A stretch of 51,273 nt of DNA from Phenylobacterium deserti (GCA_945883235.1 CAMCXF010000020.1:1-51273); one strand, 5' to 3'. Counted from the first letter of the stretch, positions 18,036 to 25,045 are shown. The notes: generated from the letters alone by a model not told the origin. Numbers and translations are program-made.

Positions 18036-18923
18036 GTGTCGCTCAAGCCCGTAACCAGGCCCCTCATTGTGGCGGGTGCCACCGGCTATGGTGTCTGGCC
18101 AGACAACAGCCTCGAGGGCGCGCGCCAGTGTCTGGCCGCCCCCTTGGACGGCATCGAGATCGACGTCCAGATGACGGCGGATGGCCGGGTGGTGGCGCAC
18201 CACGACTACTGGCTGAAACCGGACGCGACCCGGCTGAACGACCGCTGGCTTGACGCACGCAGCCCGCCGCTCAAGACCCTGACACTGGACACTCTCAGGC
18301 AATACGACGTCGGCACGCTGCGACCCGGCTCGGACTATGCCGCGCGCTATCCGCACCGCCAGCCCCTCGACGGCGTGGCAATACCGACGCTGGAAGACCT
18401 TCTCGACCTGCTCAAGGCTGCGCCCGGCCCCCGCCGCCTGTTCTATATCGAGATCAAGACCGACCCCCGGGATCCCGGGGCCGCCCCCGACCCTGACACC
18501 GTCACCGACGCCGTGATGGACGCCGTCGAGGCCGCCGGTTACGCCGACCACACCAAGATCATTGCCTTTGACTGGAGCGTCCTGCGTCGGGTGCGCGCCC
18601 GGGCCCCGACGATGGCGACCGCCCATCTGACCATTCCCGCGGCCCTCGCCGTCAGGGTGAAGCCCGGTCCGGACGGAAGCTCGCCCTGGACCGACGGCGT
18701 CGACGTGCGCGACCATGGCGGATCGGACCTGAAAGCCATCAAGGCCCATGGCGGTATGGAGTGGTCACCCTACTACACCGACGTCAACGAGCAGACCGTC
18801 GCCGAAGCCTCGGCCCTCGACCTCAAGGTCGGACCCTGGGGCCTCTCGAAACACAGCGACATCCAGCGCATGGCGGCGCTGGGCGTTTTCAGCAGCACCG
18901 TTTCGGGTCCGGACTGGGGCTAG
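18036..18923 (+). CDS. glycerophosphodiester phosphodiesterase-family protein, atypical active site
   Basis: A 295-residue GDPD-like TIM barrel. It keeps EIDVQMTADGRVVAHHD (residues about 41-57), which supplies the Glu/Asp metal ligands and second His, plus EIKTD and a C-terminal GVFSSTVSGPDW matching the family's barrel end. The first catalytic His-Arg-Gly motif is missing: the expected HRG...PENT stretch reads AGATGYGVWPDNS (residues about 11-23). It may be inactive or use a different mechanism. The GTG start directly follows the previous stop. The last 60 codons are duplicated at 19783-19965, on the far side of a toxin-antitoxin cassette. Confidence 0.75.
   Translation: MSLKPVTRPLIVAGATGYGVWPDNSLEGARQCLAAPLDGIEIDVQMTADGRVVAHHDYWLKPDATRLNDRWLDARSPPLKTLTLDTLRQYDVGTLRPGSDYAARYPHRQPLDGVAIPTLEDLLDLLKAAPGPRRLFYIEIKTDPRDPGAAPDPDTVTDAVMDAVEAAGYADHTKIIAFDWSVLRRVRARAPTMATAHLTIPAALAVRVKPGPDGSSPWTDGVDVRDHGGSDLKAIKAHGGMEWSPYYTDVNEQTVAEASALDLKVGPWGLSKHSDIQRMAALGVFSSTVSGPDWG
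18741..18923 (+). repeat. direct repeat, left copy (3' end of the GDPD gene)
   Basis: 183 bp, the last 60 codons plus stop of the GDPD gene. It is repeated at 19783-19965 at a fixed offset of 1042 bp. I count 8 mismatches, all in the first 71 bases (18749 to 18811); the final 112 bases are identical. Confidence 0.95.
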
Positions 18924-19026
18924 CCCGGATACCCGGGGGATATCCGCGACCTGGCTTCGACGGAATGCGTATTAACGCGAGCAGATCTCAAACTGAGACA
19001 CCACCCGCAGGGTCGCCTCGAGCGAA

Positions 19027-19043
19027 ATACGGCATTGCCGTAT
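19027..19043. promoter_or_regulatory. palindromic operator 1 of the TA cassette
   Basis: Perfect 17-bp palindrome ATACGGCATTGCCGTAT. Its core, CGGCATTGCCGTATAT, recurs exactly 33 bp downstream, about three helical turns away. It is the expected kind of site for autorepression by the Xre antitoxin or the toxin-antitoxin complex. Confidence 0.75.
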
Positions 19044-19050
19044 ATATGAC

Positions 19051-19079
19051 TTGCAGGAAGTGCGGCATTGCCGTATATT
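19051..19079 (+). promoter_or_regulatory. predicted promoter of the TA cassette
   Basis: TTGCAG at 19051-19056, a 17-bp spacer and TATATT at 19074-19079: a strong sigma70-type match. The predicted start of transcription, about seven bases on, falls at the GTG start codon at 19086, so the mRNA may be leaderless. Confidence 0.65.
19061..19076. promoter_or_regulatory. operator 2 of the TA cassette, inside the promoter
   Basis: Second copy of the operator, TGCGGCATTGCCGTAT, with one mismatch in the palindrome. It lies between the -35 and -10 elements and overlaps the -10, so bound repressor would block RNA polymerase. Confidence 0.7.
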
Positions 19080-19085
19080 TGGGCC

Positions 19086-19485
19086 GTGGACAACGCTCTG
19101 CACACCGTCGCCTTCACCTCCGGGTTCCTCGCCCAGGCCAAGGGCGAAGGCGTCACTGAGGCCGAGCTGGCCGCGCTGGTCCAGACCCCCTTCGGTGAAC
19201 CCCGAGGCCGGTGACCTGATCGTCGGGTCGGGCGGCTGCCGCAAGCTGCGGCTGGCCGGTCGCGGCAAGGGCAAGTCGGGCGGCTATCGGGTGGTCACGT
19301 TCTACGTTTCCACCGCCCGCCCGGTCTACGCGATTGCGGTTCTGTCGAAGGGCAGCCGCGCAACCTTCACCGCCGCAGAGGTCGCGGCCATGGCCGGGTT
19401 CGCCAGGCGGATCGTCACCGGAGCGATCTCAAAGCGTCATGACACACCGGGGCCACCGGCCCCACACAACAGGAAAGAGACATGA
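19086..19485 (+). pseudogene. RelE/HigB-type toxin, broken by a +1 frameshift
   Basis: The N-terminal part (GTG start; DNALHTVAFTSGFLAQAKGE) ends in a stop 43 codons on. The rest of the toxin is in the next frame, starting VNPEAGDLIVGSGGCRKLRL and continuing through GKSGGYRVVTFYV, PVYAIAVLSKG and TAAEVAAMAGFARRI, the classic RelE/HigB core. Removing one C from the run of five at 19186-19190 restores a 132-residue toxin without a gap (LVQTPSVNPEAGD). Such toxins cleave mRNA on the ribosome. The break may be a real mutation, a sequencing error or, less likely, programmed frameshifting. The stop overlaps the antitoxin start (ATGA). Confidence 0.8.
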
Positions 19486-19775
19486 CCAACACCAATATCG
19501 ACCGCATCCTGGCCGGCCTGGCCGAGGTCGCCGACATCGAGGCCGGCCGCGCTGCGCCTGCCCGCCTGTTCAGGCCGGGCGCCGTAGACGTCCGTGCGAT
19601 CCGGGGGCGCACCGGCCTGACCCAGGCCGCGTTCGCGGCGCAGTTCGGATTCTCGGCCGCCGCCGTGCGGGACTGGGAACAGCGCCGGCGCGAACCCGAG
19701 GCGTCTGCCCGCGTACTCTTGACCGTGATCGACCGCGAACCTGACGCCGTCCGGCGCGCGCTGGCGCACACCTGA
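19482..19775 (+). CDS. HigA-type Xre antitoxin
   Basis: A 97-residue helix-turn-helix protein. The HTH_XRE domain covers about residues 36-75 ([20 protein letters not shown], then [20 protein letters not shown]), the form usual for antitoxins that follow a RelE/HigB toxin. It should bind and neutralise the toxin and repress the operon through the two palindromes upstream. The ATG overlaps the toxin's TGA by four bases. The stop lies in ACCTGAAA, the same bases found just before the left GDPD repeat copy, so the cassette runs almost directly into the duplicated GDPD end. Confidence 0.9.
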   Translation: MTNTNIDRILAGLAEVADIEAGRAAPARLFRPGAVDVRAIRGRTGLTQAAFAAQFGFSAAAVRDWEQRRREPEASARVLLTVIDREPDAVRRALAHT

Positions 19776-19782
19776 AACGAAA

Positions 19783-19965
19783 AAGGCCCACGGCGGCATG
19801 GAGTGGTCGCCCTACTACACCGACGTCACCGGGGAGACCGTCGCCGAAGCCCTGGCCCTCGACCTCAAGGTCGGACCCTGGGGCCTCTCGAAACACAGCG
19901 ACATCCAGCGCATGGCGGCGCTGGGCGTTTTCAGCAGCACCGTTTCGGGTCCGGACTGGGGCTAG
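19783..19965 (+). pseudogene. duplicated 3' fragment of the GDPD gene (right repeat copy)
   Basis: 183 bp coding in frame for a version of the last 60 GDPD residues, with its stop, but with no start of its own. It differs from the intact gene at 8 positions near its 5' end (for example NEQ becomes GE-containing TGE and AEASA becomes AEALA) and is identical over the last 112 bases. It begins eight bases after the antitoxin stop. It is best read as the second border of the TA insertion. Confidence 0.93.
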
Positions 19966-20052
19966 CGAGGCAATCGACTTGCCGGCCCGACCCGTCTAGA
20001 CCGCGCCGGTTGGCAGTTCCCAACAGCGCCTCCTGCCGGACCTTTCAGAGTC

Positions 20053-21522
20053 ATGACCGAAACGCGTGACCCCCAGGCGGCCACGAACCCGACAGCCCCC
20101 GTCATCGTCTGGTTCCGGCGAGATCTGAGGCTGGGCGACAATCCGGCCCTGGCCGACGCGGTCAGATCCGGTCGCCCGATCCTGCCGGTCTACATTCTGG
20201 ACGAGACTGACGGCCTGCGCGCTCCGGGCGCAGCCTCACGCTGGTGGCTTGGCAAGTCACTCGCGCAGCTGGCCGCGTCGCTCGAAGCGCTCGGCTCGCG
20301 CCTCATTTTGCGCCGCGGCGTTGCAGCCGTGGAGCTCATGTCCATCGTCCGGGAAACCGGCGCCGCCAGGGTCGTCTGGAACCGGCTCTATGATCCCGGC
20401 GTCACGGACCGCGATGCGGCGCTGAAGGCCGCGCTCAGGGCCGACGGCGTGGCGGCCCACAGTTTCAACAGCGGCCTGCTGTCCGAACCCTGGACCGTGC
20501 GCAACAAGGCCGGCGAGCCCTTCAAGGTCTTCTCGCCTTTCTGGCGCGCGGCGCAGGCCGGCCTGGACCTCACCCAACTGCACCCAGCCCCCGGCCCCCT
20601 GACTGCGCCCGCCCTCTGGCCGGACAGCCAGCGCCTGGAAACCTGGAACCTGCAGCCGACAACGCCTGACTGGACCGGCGGGTTCGCCCTCTGGACCCCG
20701 GGAGAAACCGGGGCGCAGACCCGCCTCTCAACCTTCCTGGAAACCGGCCTGGCGCACTATACCGATGGCCGCAACATCCCCGCCGCAGAGGCCGTCTCAC
20801 GGCTGTCGCCACATCTGCACTTTGGCGAGATCAGCCCACGCCAGATCTGGGCCGCGGTCGATACGGCCATCGACGCCCGGCCCGCGCTGGGCCGCCAGGC
20901 CGACAAGTTCAAGGCGGAGCTGGGCTGGCGGGAATTCAGCCATTCGCTGCTGTTCCACAATCCTCAGATGGAGACCCGCAACTTCAAGGCAGCCTTCGAC
21001 GCCTTCCCCTGGCGCGACGACCCGGTCGCCTTCGCGGCCTGGACCAGGGGCCAGACCGGCTATCCGATGGTCGACGCCGGCATGCGCGAGCTGTGGACCA
21101 CCGGCTTCATGCACAACCGCGTGCGCATGCTGGTCGCCTCCTTCCTGGTGAAACACCTGCTGATCGACTGGCGCAAGGGCGAGGCCTGGTTCTGGGACAC
21201 CCTGCTCGACGCTGACCGCGCCAACAACGCCGCCAGCTGGCAGTGGGTCGCCGGCTCCGGCGCCGACGCCGCGCCATACTTCCGCATCTTCAGCCCCATG
21301 GGCCAGGGCGAGAAGTTCGACACCGACGGCCGCTACGTCCGCCGCTGGGTCCCGGAACTGGCCCGCCTGCCCGACGCCGTCATCCACAGCCCCTGGACCG
21401 CCGACCCGCTGATCCTGCGGGCCGCCGGCGTGACTCTCGGCCAGACCTACCCACGCCCCATCGTCGACCACGGGTTCGCGCGGGAGCGCGCACTGCAGGC
21501 GCTCAGTCACACCCGGGTGTGA
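20053..21522 (+). CDS. phr: deoxyribodipyrimidine photolyase
   Basis: A 489-residue class I CPD photolyase that splits UV-induced pyrimidine dimers with light. The N-terminal antenna domain starts VIVWFRRDLRLGDNPAL (residue about 17). The C-terminal FAD domain has FKAELGWREFSHSLL near residue 290, TGYPMVDAGMRELWTTGFMHNR near residue 336 and ANNAASWQWVAGSGADAAPYFR near residue 392, including the Trp and Asn typical of active enzymes. Length is normal. Cytoplasmic. It follows the right GDPD repeat by 87 bp and probably has its own promoter there. Its stop lies inside a 20-bp palindrome, and a LexA box lies 40 bp further on. Confidence 0.96.
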   Translation: MTETRDPQAATNPTAPVIVWFRRDLRLGDNPALADAVRSGRPILPVYILDETDGLRAPGAASRWWLGKSLAQLAASLEALGSRLILRRGVAAVELMSIVRETGAARVVWNRLYDPGVTDRDAALKAALRADGVAAHSFNSGLLSEPWTVRNKAGEPFKVFSPFWRAAQAGLDLTQLHPAPGPLTAPALWPDSQRLETWNLQPTTPDWTGGFALWTPGETGAQTRLSTFLETGLAHYTDGRNIPAAEAVSRLSPHLHFGEISPRQIWAAVDTAIDARPALGRQADKFKAELGWREFSHSLLFHNPQMETRNFKAAFDAFPWRDDPVAFAAWTRGQTGYPMVDAGMRELWTTGFMHNRVRMLVASFLVKHLLIDWRKGEAWFWDTLLDADRANNAASWQWVAGSGADAAPYFRIFSPMGQGEKFDTDGRYVRRWVPELARLPDAVIHSPWTADPLILRAAGVTLGQTYPRPIVDHGFARERALQALSHTRV

Positions 21523-21524
21523 CT
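21505..21524. repeat. 20-bp perfect palindrome over the photolyase stop
   Basis: AGTCACACCCGGGTGTGACT covers the last codons and stop of phr. It can form a stem but has no T-run after it on either strand, so it is a poor intrinsic terminator; it could be a protein-binding site or an mRNA 3' stabiliser. Confidence 0.6.
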
Positions 21525-21534
21525 ATGTAAAAAC

Positions 21535-21563
21535 TTGGCCGCTGACTTTTGCTGTGATATAGA
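21535..21563 (+). promoter_or_regulatory. predicted rightward promoter overlapping a LexA box
   Basis: TTGGCC (21535-21540), 17-bp spacer, TATAGA (21558-21563). A leftward alternative also exists: TTGACA on the minus strand at 21590-21595 with AT-rich sequence 17-20 bp on. Either start would be covered by the LexA box. The rightward one would run antisense into the CinA-domain gene. Confidence 0.45.
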
Positions 21564-21576
21564 ACATATAAAGAAC
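21562..21576. promoter_or_regulatory. LexA (SOS) box without an evident gene
   Basis: GAACATATAAAGAAC, an exact GAAC-N7-GAAC (GTTC-N7-GTTC on the other strand), the alphaproteobacterial SOS box. It lies in the AT-rich gap between the convergent photolyase and CinA-domain genes. Downstream on the plus strand only a 12-codon frame (21596-21634) is present. Confidence 0.7.
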
Positions 21577-21697
21577 AACAAACGCACTTTGTCAAATGAA
21601 TTCTGCCACTTCACCGGCGGATACAAATACCTGAAACGGGTCCAGACTCTCTGTCCGTATTCGCGCCCGCCGCGATAGCAAACCGTTGTCAGGGCCC

Positions 21698-22186
21698 CTA
21701 CCCCGCCGACACCAACGCCCGGCGCAGCAGCTCCATCGCGCCGGCCGCAAACGCGCGCATGTTGGCGCCGCGGTCGCTTTCGCCGGTCTCAATGGTCAGC
21801 ACTGTCTCGACCGGTCCGGCCACCGCCACGCAGGTGTGACCGGCGGCATCGCCATAGCCATTGCCCGTCGGCCCCGCCGCCCCGGTCTCCGACAACCCCC
21901 AGGTCGCGCCGTAACGTTCCACCTGATTGCGCGCCAGCAGCAGGGCATAGGGCTCGCTGGCCGAGCGCATCCCCTCCAGCGCCTCACGCGGGATATCGGT
22001 CAACAGCACCCGGGCCTTGGGTGTGTAGACCACCGCGCCACCGAGGTAGTACGCACTGGCCCCCGGCACGCTCAGCAGGGCCGCAGAGATCAGGCCGCCG
22101 GACGAGCTTTCGGCAATCGCGATCTTCTCGCCGCGGGCTTTCAGCATCGCGCCGATCTCGGCGGCCAGGGCTTCCAGGTCTTTCAT
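21698..22186 (-). CDS. CinA C-terminal domain protein (nicotinamide-nucleotide amidase family)
   Basis: A 162-residue protein consisting only of the CinA/PncC C-terminal domain, which in active members deamidates NMN to nicotinic acid mononucleotide in NAD recycling. Seen: AESSSGGLISAALLSVPGASAYYLGG (residues about 21-46), the place of the family's AESCTGGLIA motif with Cys and Thr changed to Ser, and ETGAAGPTGNGYGD for the GIAGPGG loop. The start is the ATG after an AGAGGGAAG ribosome binding site; the open frame continues 53 codons further up but runs into the divergent gene. Diverges from the serine hydrolase with 85 bp between. Confidence 0.85.
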   Translation of the reverse strand: MKDLEALAAEIGAMLKARGEKIAIAESSSGGLISAALLSVPGASAYYLGGAVVYTPKARVLLTDIPREALEGMRSASEPYALLLARNQVERYGATWGLSETGAAGPTGNGYGDAAGHTCVAVAGPVETVLTIETGESDRGANMRAFAAGAMELLRRALVSAG

Positions 22187-22271
22187 CTTTGCGCTTCCCT
22201 CTTGGCGATCCCGCCGTTTGCAGCCCATGATGCCGCCTAACGACCAAAAACCATACCCGGGAGAGAGATCG

Positions 22272-23504
22272 ATGGACGCGCATTCGCAATGGACCGGCCT
22301 GGATGCCGACCGACTCGAACGCATCACCGACCATATGCAGCGCAACTACATCGGCCCGGCCAAGATCGCGGGCTGCCATATCGCCGTCGCCCGGCACGGT
22401 CACATCGCCTACAACAAGACCTTCGGCACGATGGATATCGAGCGCAATCGTCCCACCCGCGACGACACCATCTACCGCATCTATTCCATGACCAAACCGA
22501 TCACCTCGGTAGCGCTGATGACCCTGTACGAACAGGGCTATTTCCAGCTCAATGACCCGGTCAGCCGCTATGTGCCGTCGTGGAAGAACCACCGCGTCTG
22601 GGTCTCGGGCGAAGGCGCCGACATGGTCACCGAGGCGCCGGGCCGGCCCATCACCTTCCGTGATGTGCTGTCGCATATGGCCGGCCTGACCTACGGCGGC
22701 GGCCTGCCGGGCGTCGGCGTCCAGCACCCGATCGACAACCTCTATCGCGCCCTGAAAATCCGCTCGGCCGGCACCACCGACACGATGATGGAGTTCATGG
22801 ATAAACTCTCCCAGGTGCCGCTGCGCTACCAGCCGGGACAGGCCTGGATGTATTCCTTGGCCACTGACGTCTGCGGTGCCCTGGTCGAGATCATCTCGGG
22901 CAAGCCCTTTGCGCAGTATCTGCAGGACGTGATCTTTAGCCCGCTTGGCATGGTCGACACGGCCTTCCACGTGGCACCCGAGAAGCACGATCGCTTCGCC
23001 GCCAACTACGAGCGCGGCCCGGACAAGAAGCTCAAGCTGCTGGACGATCCCGCCACCAGCGCGTTCAGCAAGGAACAGGTCTTCAAGTCTGGCGGTGGCG
23101 GGCTGACCGGTACCACCGGCGACTACATGCGTTTCTGCGAGATGCTGCGGCGTGGCGGCGAGTTGGACGGCCACCGCATCCTCGGGCCCCGCACCCTGGA
23201 GATCATGCACATGAACCACCTGCCGGGCGGCAAGGATCTGACCCAGGTGGCCATCGGTGGGTTCTCGGAAACTGCCAATGAGGGCGTCGGCTTCGGCCTG
23301 GGCTTTGCGTCCACCATGGACCAGGTGGCGACCGGCGGTCTGGGGACCGGCGACTACTACTGGGGCGGGGCCGCCTCGACCATCTTCTGGGTCGACCCAA
23401 AGGAAGACCTGACGATGGTGTTCATGACCCAGATGATGCCGTCGGGCACCTTTAACTTCCGCGGGCAGCTGAAGAGCCTGGTCTACGCGTCGATCATTGA
23501 TTGA
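22272..23504 (+). CDS. beta-lactamase-family serine hydrolase (EstB-like)
   Basis: A 410-residue class C beta-lactamase-fold serine hydrolase. The catalytic S-x-x-K is SMTK at residues 72-75, the second motif is probably Tyr in MYSLATDV near residue 196, and the C-terminal part holds GGAASTIFWVDP. No signal peptide is visible, so it is likely cytoplasmic. Such proteins are mostly esterases on short-chain or branched esters and rarely confer beta-lactam resistance. Start at the ATG after GGGAGAGAG; the upstream in-frame ATGs lie in the divergent promoter region. Confidence 0.88.
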   Translation: MDAHSQWTGLDADRLERITDHMQRNYIGPAKIAGCHIAVARHGHIAYNKTFGTMDIERNRPTRDDTIYRIYSMTKPITSVALMTLYEQGYFQLNDPVSRYVPSWKNHRVWVSGEGADMVTEAPGRPITFRDVLSHMAGLTYGGGLPGVGVQHPIDNLYRALKIRSAGTTDTMMEFMDKLSQVPLRYQPGQAWMYSLATDVCGALVEIISGKPFAQYLQDVIFSPLGMVDTAFHVAPEKHDRFAANYERGPDKKLKLLDDPATSAFSKEQVFKSGGGGLTGTTGDYMRFCEMLRRGGELDGHRILGPRTLEIMHMNHLPGGKDLTQVAIGGFSETANEGVGFGLGFASTMDQVATGGLGTGDYYWGGAASTIFWVDPKEDLTMVFMTQMMPSGTFNFRGQLKSLVYASIID

Positions 23505-23551
23505 CGTCCTCACGCTTGAGGTGCGGCGGCAGAGAGCATAAGTCCTTCGTC

Positions 23552-23785
23552 ATGCCGATGACACAGGACGCCCTCGAAGCCGCCCTCAAGGAAGGGTTCC
23601 CCGACTCCGACATCCAGATCCAGGATCTGGCCGGCGATGGAGACCACTACAAGGCCCGGATTGTTTCGACGGCGTTCAAGGGGCTGACCCGGGTGCGCCA
23701 GCATCAGCTGGTCTATGCTGCGCTGGGGGGCAAGATGGGCGGCGAACTGCACGCACTGGCGCTAGAAACCAGCACACCGGCCTGA
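23552..23785 (+). CDS. bolA: BolA-family protein
   Basis: A 77-residue BolA-like protein with the family's ending RVRQHQLVYAALGGKMGGELHALALET, including the conserved His in ELHAL that can bind a [2Fe-2S] cluster with a monothiol glutaredoxin. Such a glutaredoxin is encoded 66 bp downstream, and this pairing is typical in Alphaproteobacteria, where it acts in iron-sulfur sensing and iron homeostasis. I start at the ATG of MPMTQDALEA; a second ATG two codons on is equally possible. The longer frame overlaps the previous gene's end. Confidence 0.88.
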   Translation: MPMTQDALEAALKEGFPDSDIQIQDLAGDGDHYKARIVSTAFKGLTRVRQHQLVYAALGGKMGGELHALALETSTPA

Positions 23786-23851
23786 CATGCTTGACCCGGG
23801 GGCCCCGCGTCCCTAGCTCTTGCACTGACATTTCTGCCGAAAGAGCGACCG

Positions 23852-24196
23852 ATGAGCGAGACCACGACCGCCAACCCCGTCCACAGCTGGATCGCCAAAT
23901 CCGTGGCGGAAAACCCGGTCATCCTCTTCATGAAGGGCGAACCGGAACAGCCCCGCTGCGGCTTCTCCGCCACCTGCGTGCAGATCCTGGATCATCTGGA
24001 AGTCGAGTTCGTCGGCGTCGATGTCCTTCAGAGCGAGCCCCTGCGCGAGGGTATCAAGACCTTCTCCGACTGGCCGACCATTCCGCAGCTCTATGTGAAG
24101 GGCGAATTCGTCGGCGGCTGCGACATCATCAAGGAAATGTTCGAAACCGGCGAACTGAAGTCCATGTTGGCCGAACAGGGCCTCCTGGCCGAGTGA
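23852..24196 (+). CDS. grxD: monothiol CGFS glutaredoxin (Grx4 type)
   Basis: A 114-residue monothiol glutaredoxin that carries and transfers [2Fe-2S] clusters. The active site CGFS is at Cys36-Ser39, after the family's VILFMKGEPEQPR (the usual MKGTP form with E), and the glutathione-binding WPTIPQLYVKGEFVGGCDII is near residue 75. Length is typical. Together with the BolA gene upstream it forms the BolA-Grx4 pair. The next gene starts at a GTG overlapping its stop by four bases. Confidence 0.97.
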   Translation: MSETTTANPVHSWIAKSVAENPVILFMKGEPEQPRCGFSATCVQILDHLEVEFVGVDVLQSEPLREGIKTFSDWPTIPQLYVKGEFVGGCDIIKEMFETGELKSMLAEQGLLAE

Positions 24197-24612
24197 GCCG
24201 CCTGCTCGAGCCGCCGGAGGGCCGCAAGGTCTTTCGCCTGACGTTCGAGCCGAAGCCCGGCGACATCGACGCCAACGGCCACGTCAATAACGTGGTCTAT
24301 CTGCGCTGGGCCCAGGATATGGGTACAACCCACTGGCTCTCCCTGGTGCCGCCCGAGGCCGAGGCGACCTGGGCTTGGATCGCGCTGCGCCACGAAGTCG
24401 ACTACCGCCGAGAGCTCAAGCTTGGCGAAACCTGCCACGGCCACACCTGGGTCGCCGAAACCGCTCGAGGGCCTCGCTTCGACCGCTTCATCCGTCTTGA
24501 CCATGAAACCGGCCAGATGTGCGCCCAGATCAAGACCACTTGGGTGCTGATCGAAAAGTCCACGGGCCGACCCCGTCGTGTGCCGGAGTGGGTGACGAAG
24601 ATGTTCAGTTAG
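24193..24612 (+). CDS. 4HBT-type acyl-CoA thioesterase
   Basis: A 139-residue hot-dog fold thioesterase. The catalytic motif is DANGHVNNVVYLRWAQD (Asp26, His30, Asn32), followed by a beta-strand pattern WIALRHEVDYRRELKLGE typical of YbgC/FadM-like enzymes. It hydrolyses short or medium acyl-CoA esters in the cytoplasm. The GTG start overlaps the grxD stop (GTGA), so it is translationally coupled. Its end overlaps the convergent lipoprotein gene by 8 bp. Confidence 0.88.
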   Translation: MSRLLEPPEGRKVFRLTFEPKPGDIDANGHVNNVVYLRWAQDMGTTHWLSLVPPEAEATWAWIALRHEVDYRRELKLGETCHGHTWVAETARGPRFDRFIRLDHETGQMCAQIKTTWVLIEKSTGRPRRVPEWVTKMFS

Positions 24613-24958
24613 GGGCGATAGGATTCAGCAATTGAACAGGCGTTCCTCGCCGAATCCTCAGATCTGCCCACGTGAAACGCAGATCGATACGATCCGAACC
24701 TGACCCGCGACAGCCGTCGACGCGACGCCGGGCGAACGCCAACCTGGCCACGTCGCTTGTCCGTTCAACGTAGAAGACGAAGTCGGCCCTGTCAGTGCAT
24801 CCGTTGGTCGCCACGCGAACAGTCAAGGCGCGACGCCCCGACCGCAGGCCGTAAAGCGGCTCCAGTTCCCCCAGAACCAAACCTGATGACAAAACGGTTG
24901 CAGTCGTCGCACAACCCGCCAGGGCCAGGGTTGAAAACAGGAATCCCCGTCGGTCCAT
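24605..24958 (-). CDS. small putative lipoprotein (117 aa)
   Basis: An unrecognised small protein with a lipoprotein signal: MDRRGFLFSTLALAGCATT, where LAGC is the lipobox (Cys15). The mature part, about 100 residues, has two further cysteines (TNGCTDR and VDGCRGSG) and mixed strands. The start is set at the Met before the signal; an in-frame earlier Met adds 11 residues without a signal. It lies between the thioesterase gene (8-bp convergent overlap) and the rpsD terminator. Conserved relatives are likely but I recognise none. Confidence 0.7.
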   Translation of the reverse strand: MDRRGFLFSTLALAGCATTATVLSSGLVLGELEPLYGLRSGRRALTVRVATNGCTDRADFVFYVERTSDVARLAFARRRVDGCRGSGSDRIDLRFTWADLRIRRGTPVQLLNPIAPN

Positions 24959-24991
24959 CCCTCTACTCCGCCACATAATCTCGCAAAGCAA

Positions 24992-25017
24992 AAGGCCCCG
25001 GAGCGATCCGGGGCCTT
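24992..25017 (-). terminator. rpsD terminator
   Basis: A 10-bp stem AAGGCCCCGG / CCGGGGCCTT with a 6-base loop. On the minus strand it is followed by TTGCTTTGC, giving a discontinuous T-tract. It sits 28 bp after the rpsD stop. Confidence 0.85.
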
Positions 25018-25045
25018 CGCAGAGATCATCTCAATCGGGCGCCGG

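Larger units (their letters stand above)
18924..19782 (+). mobile_element. toxin-antitoxin cassette inserted at the GDPD 3' end
   Basis: The unique 859 bp between two 183-bp direct copies of the GDPD 3' end. It holds an operator/promoter region, a frameshifted RelE/HigB-type toxin and an Xre-type antitoxin. Recombination between the copies would remove 1042 bp and leave an intact GDPD gene. No integrase or transposase is present. The arrangement fits a circular or linear fragment that carried a 5'-truncated GDPD end and integrated by a single crossover in the 112-bp identical part. Confidence 0.6.

Noticed and set aside
17355..18749. 464-codon open frame on the minus strand
   Set aside because: It lies opposite the exported hydrolase and GDPD genes, which have clear family motifs. 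The translation is Gly/Val/Arg-rich with no domain, typical antisense in GC-rich DNA.
18986..18998. TCTCA-AAC-TGAGA short palindrome upstream of the TA cassette
   Set aside because: Only 5-bp arms and one copy; the CGGCATTGCCGTATAT pair is a much better operator.
18924..19085. Insertion sequence ends or transposase relic at the TA border
   Set aside because: No transposase-like frame and no terminal inverted repeats; the borders are GDPD gene copies.
21596..21634. 12-codon frame after the orphan LexA box as a gene
   Set aside because: Too short and without a ribosome binding site to list as a gene; kept only as part of the SOS finding.
21984..23513. 509-codon minus-strand open frame
   Set aside because: Antisense to the serine hydrolase with intact SMTK motif; the translation shows no family.
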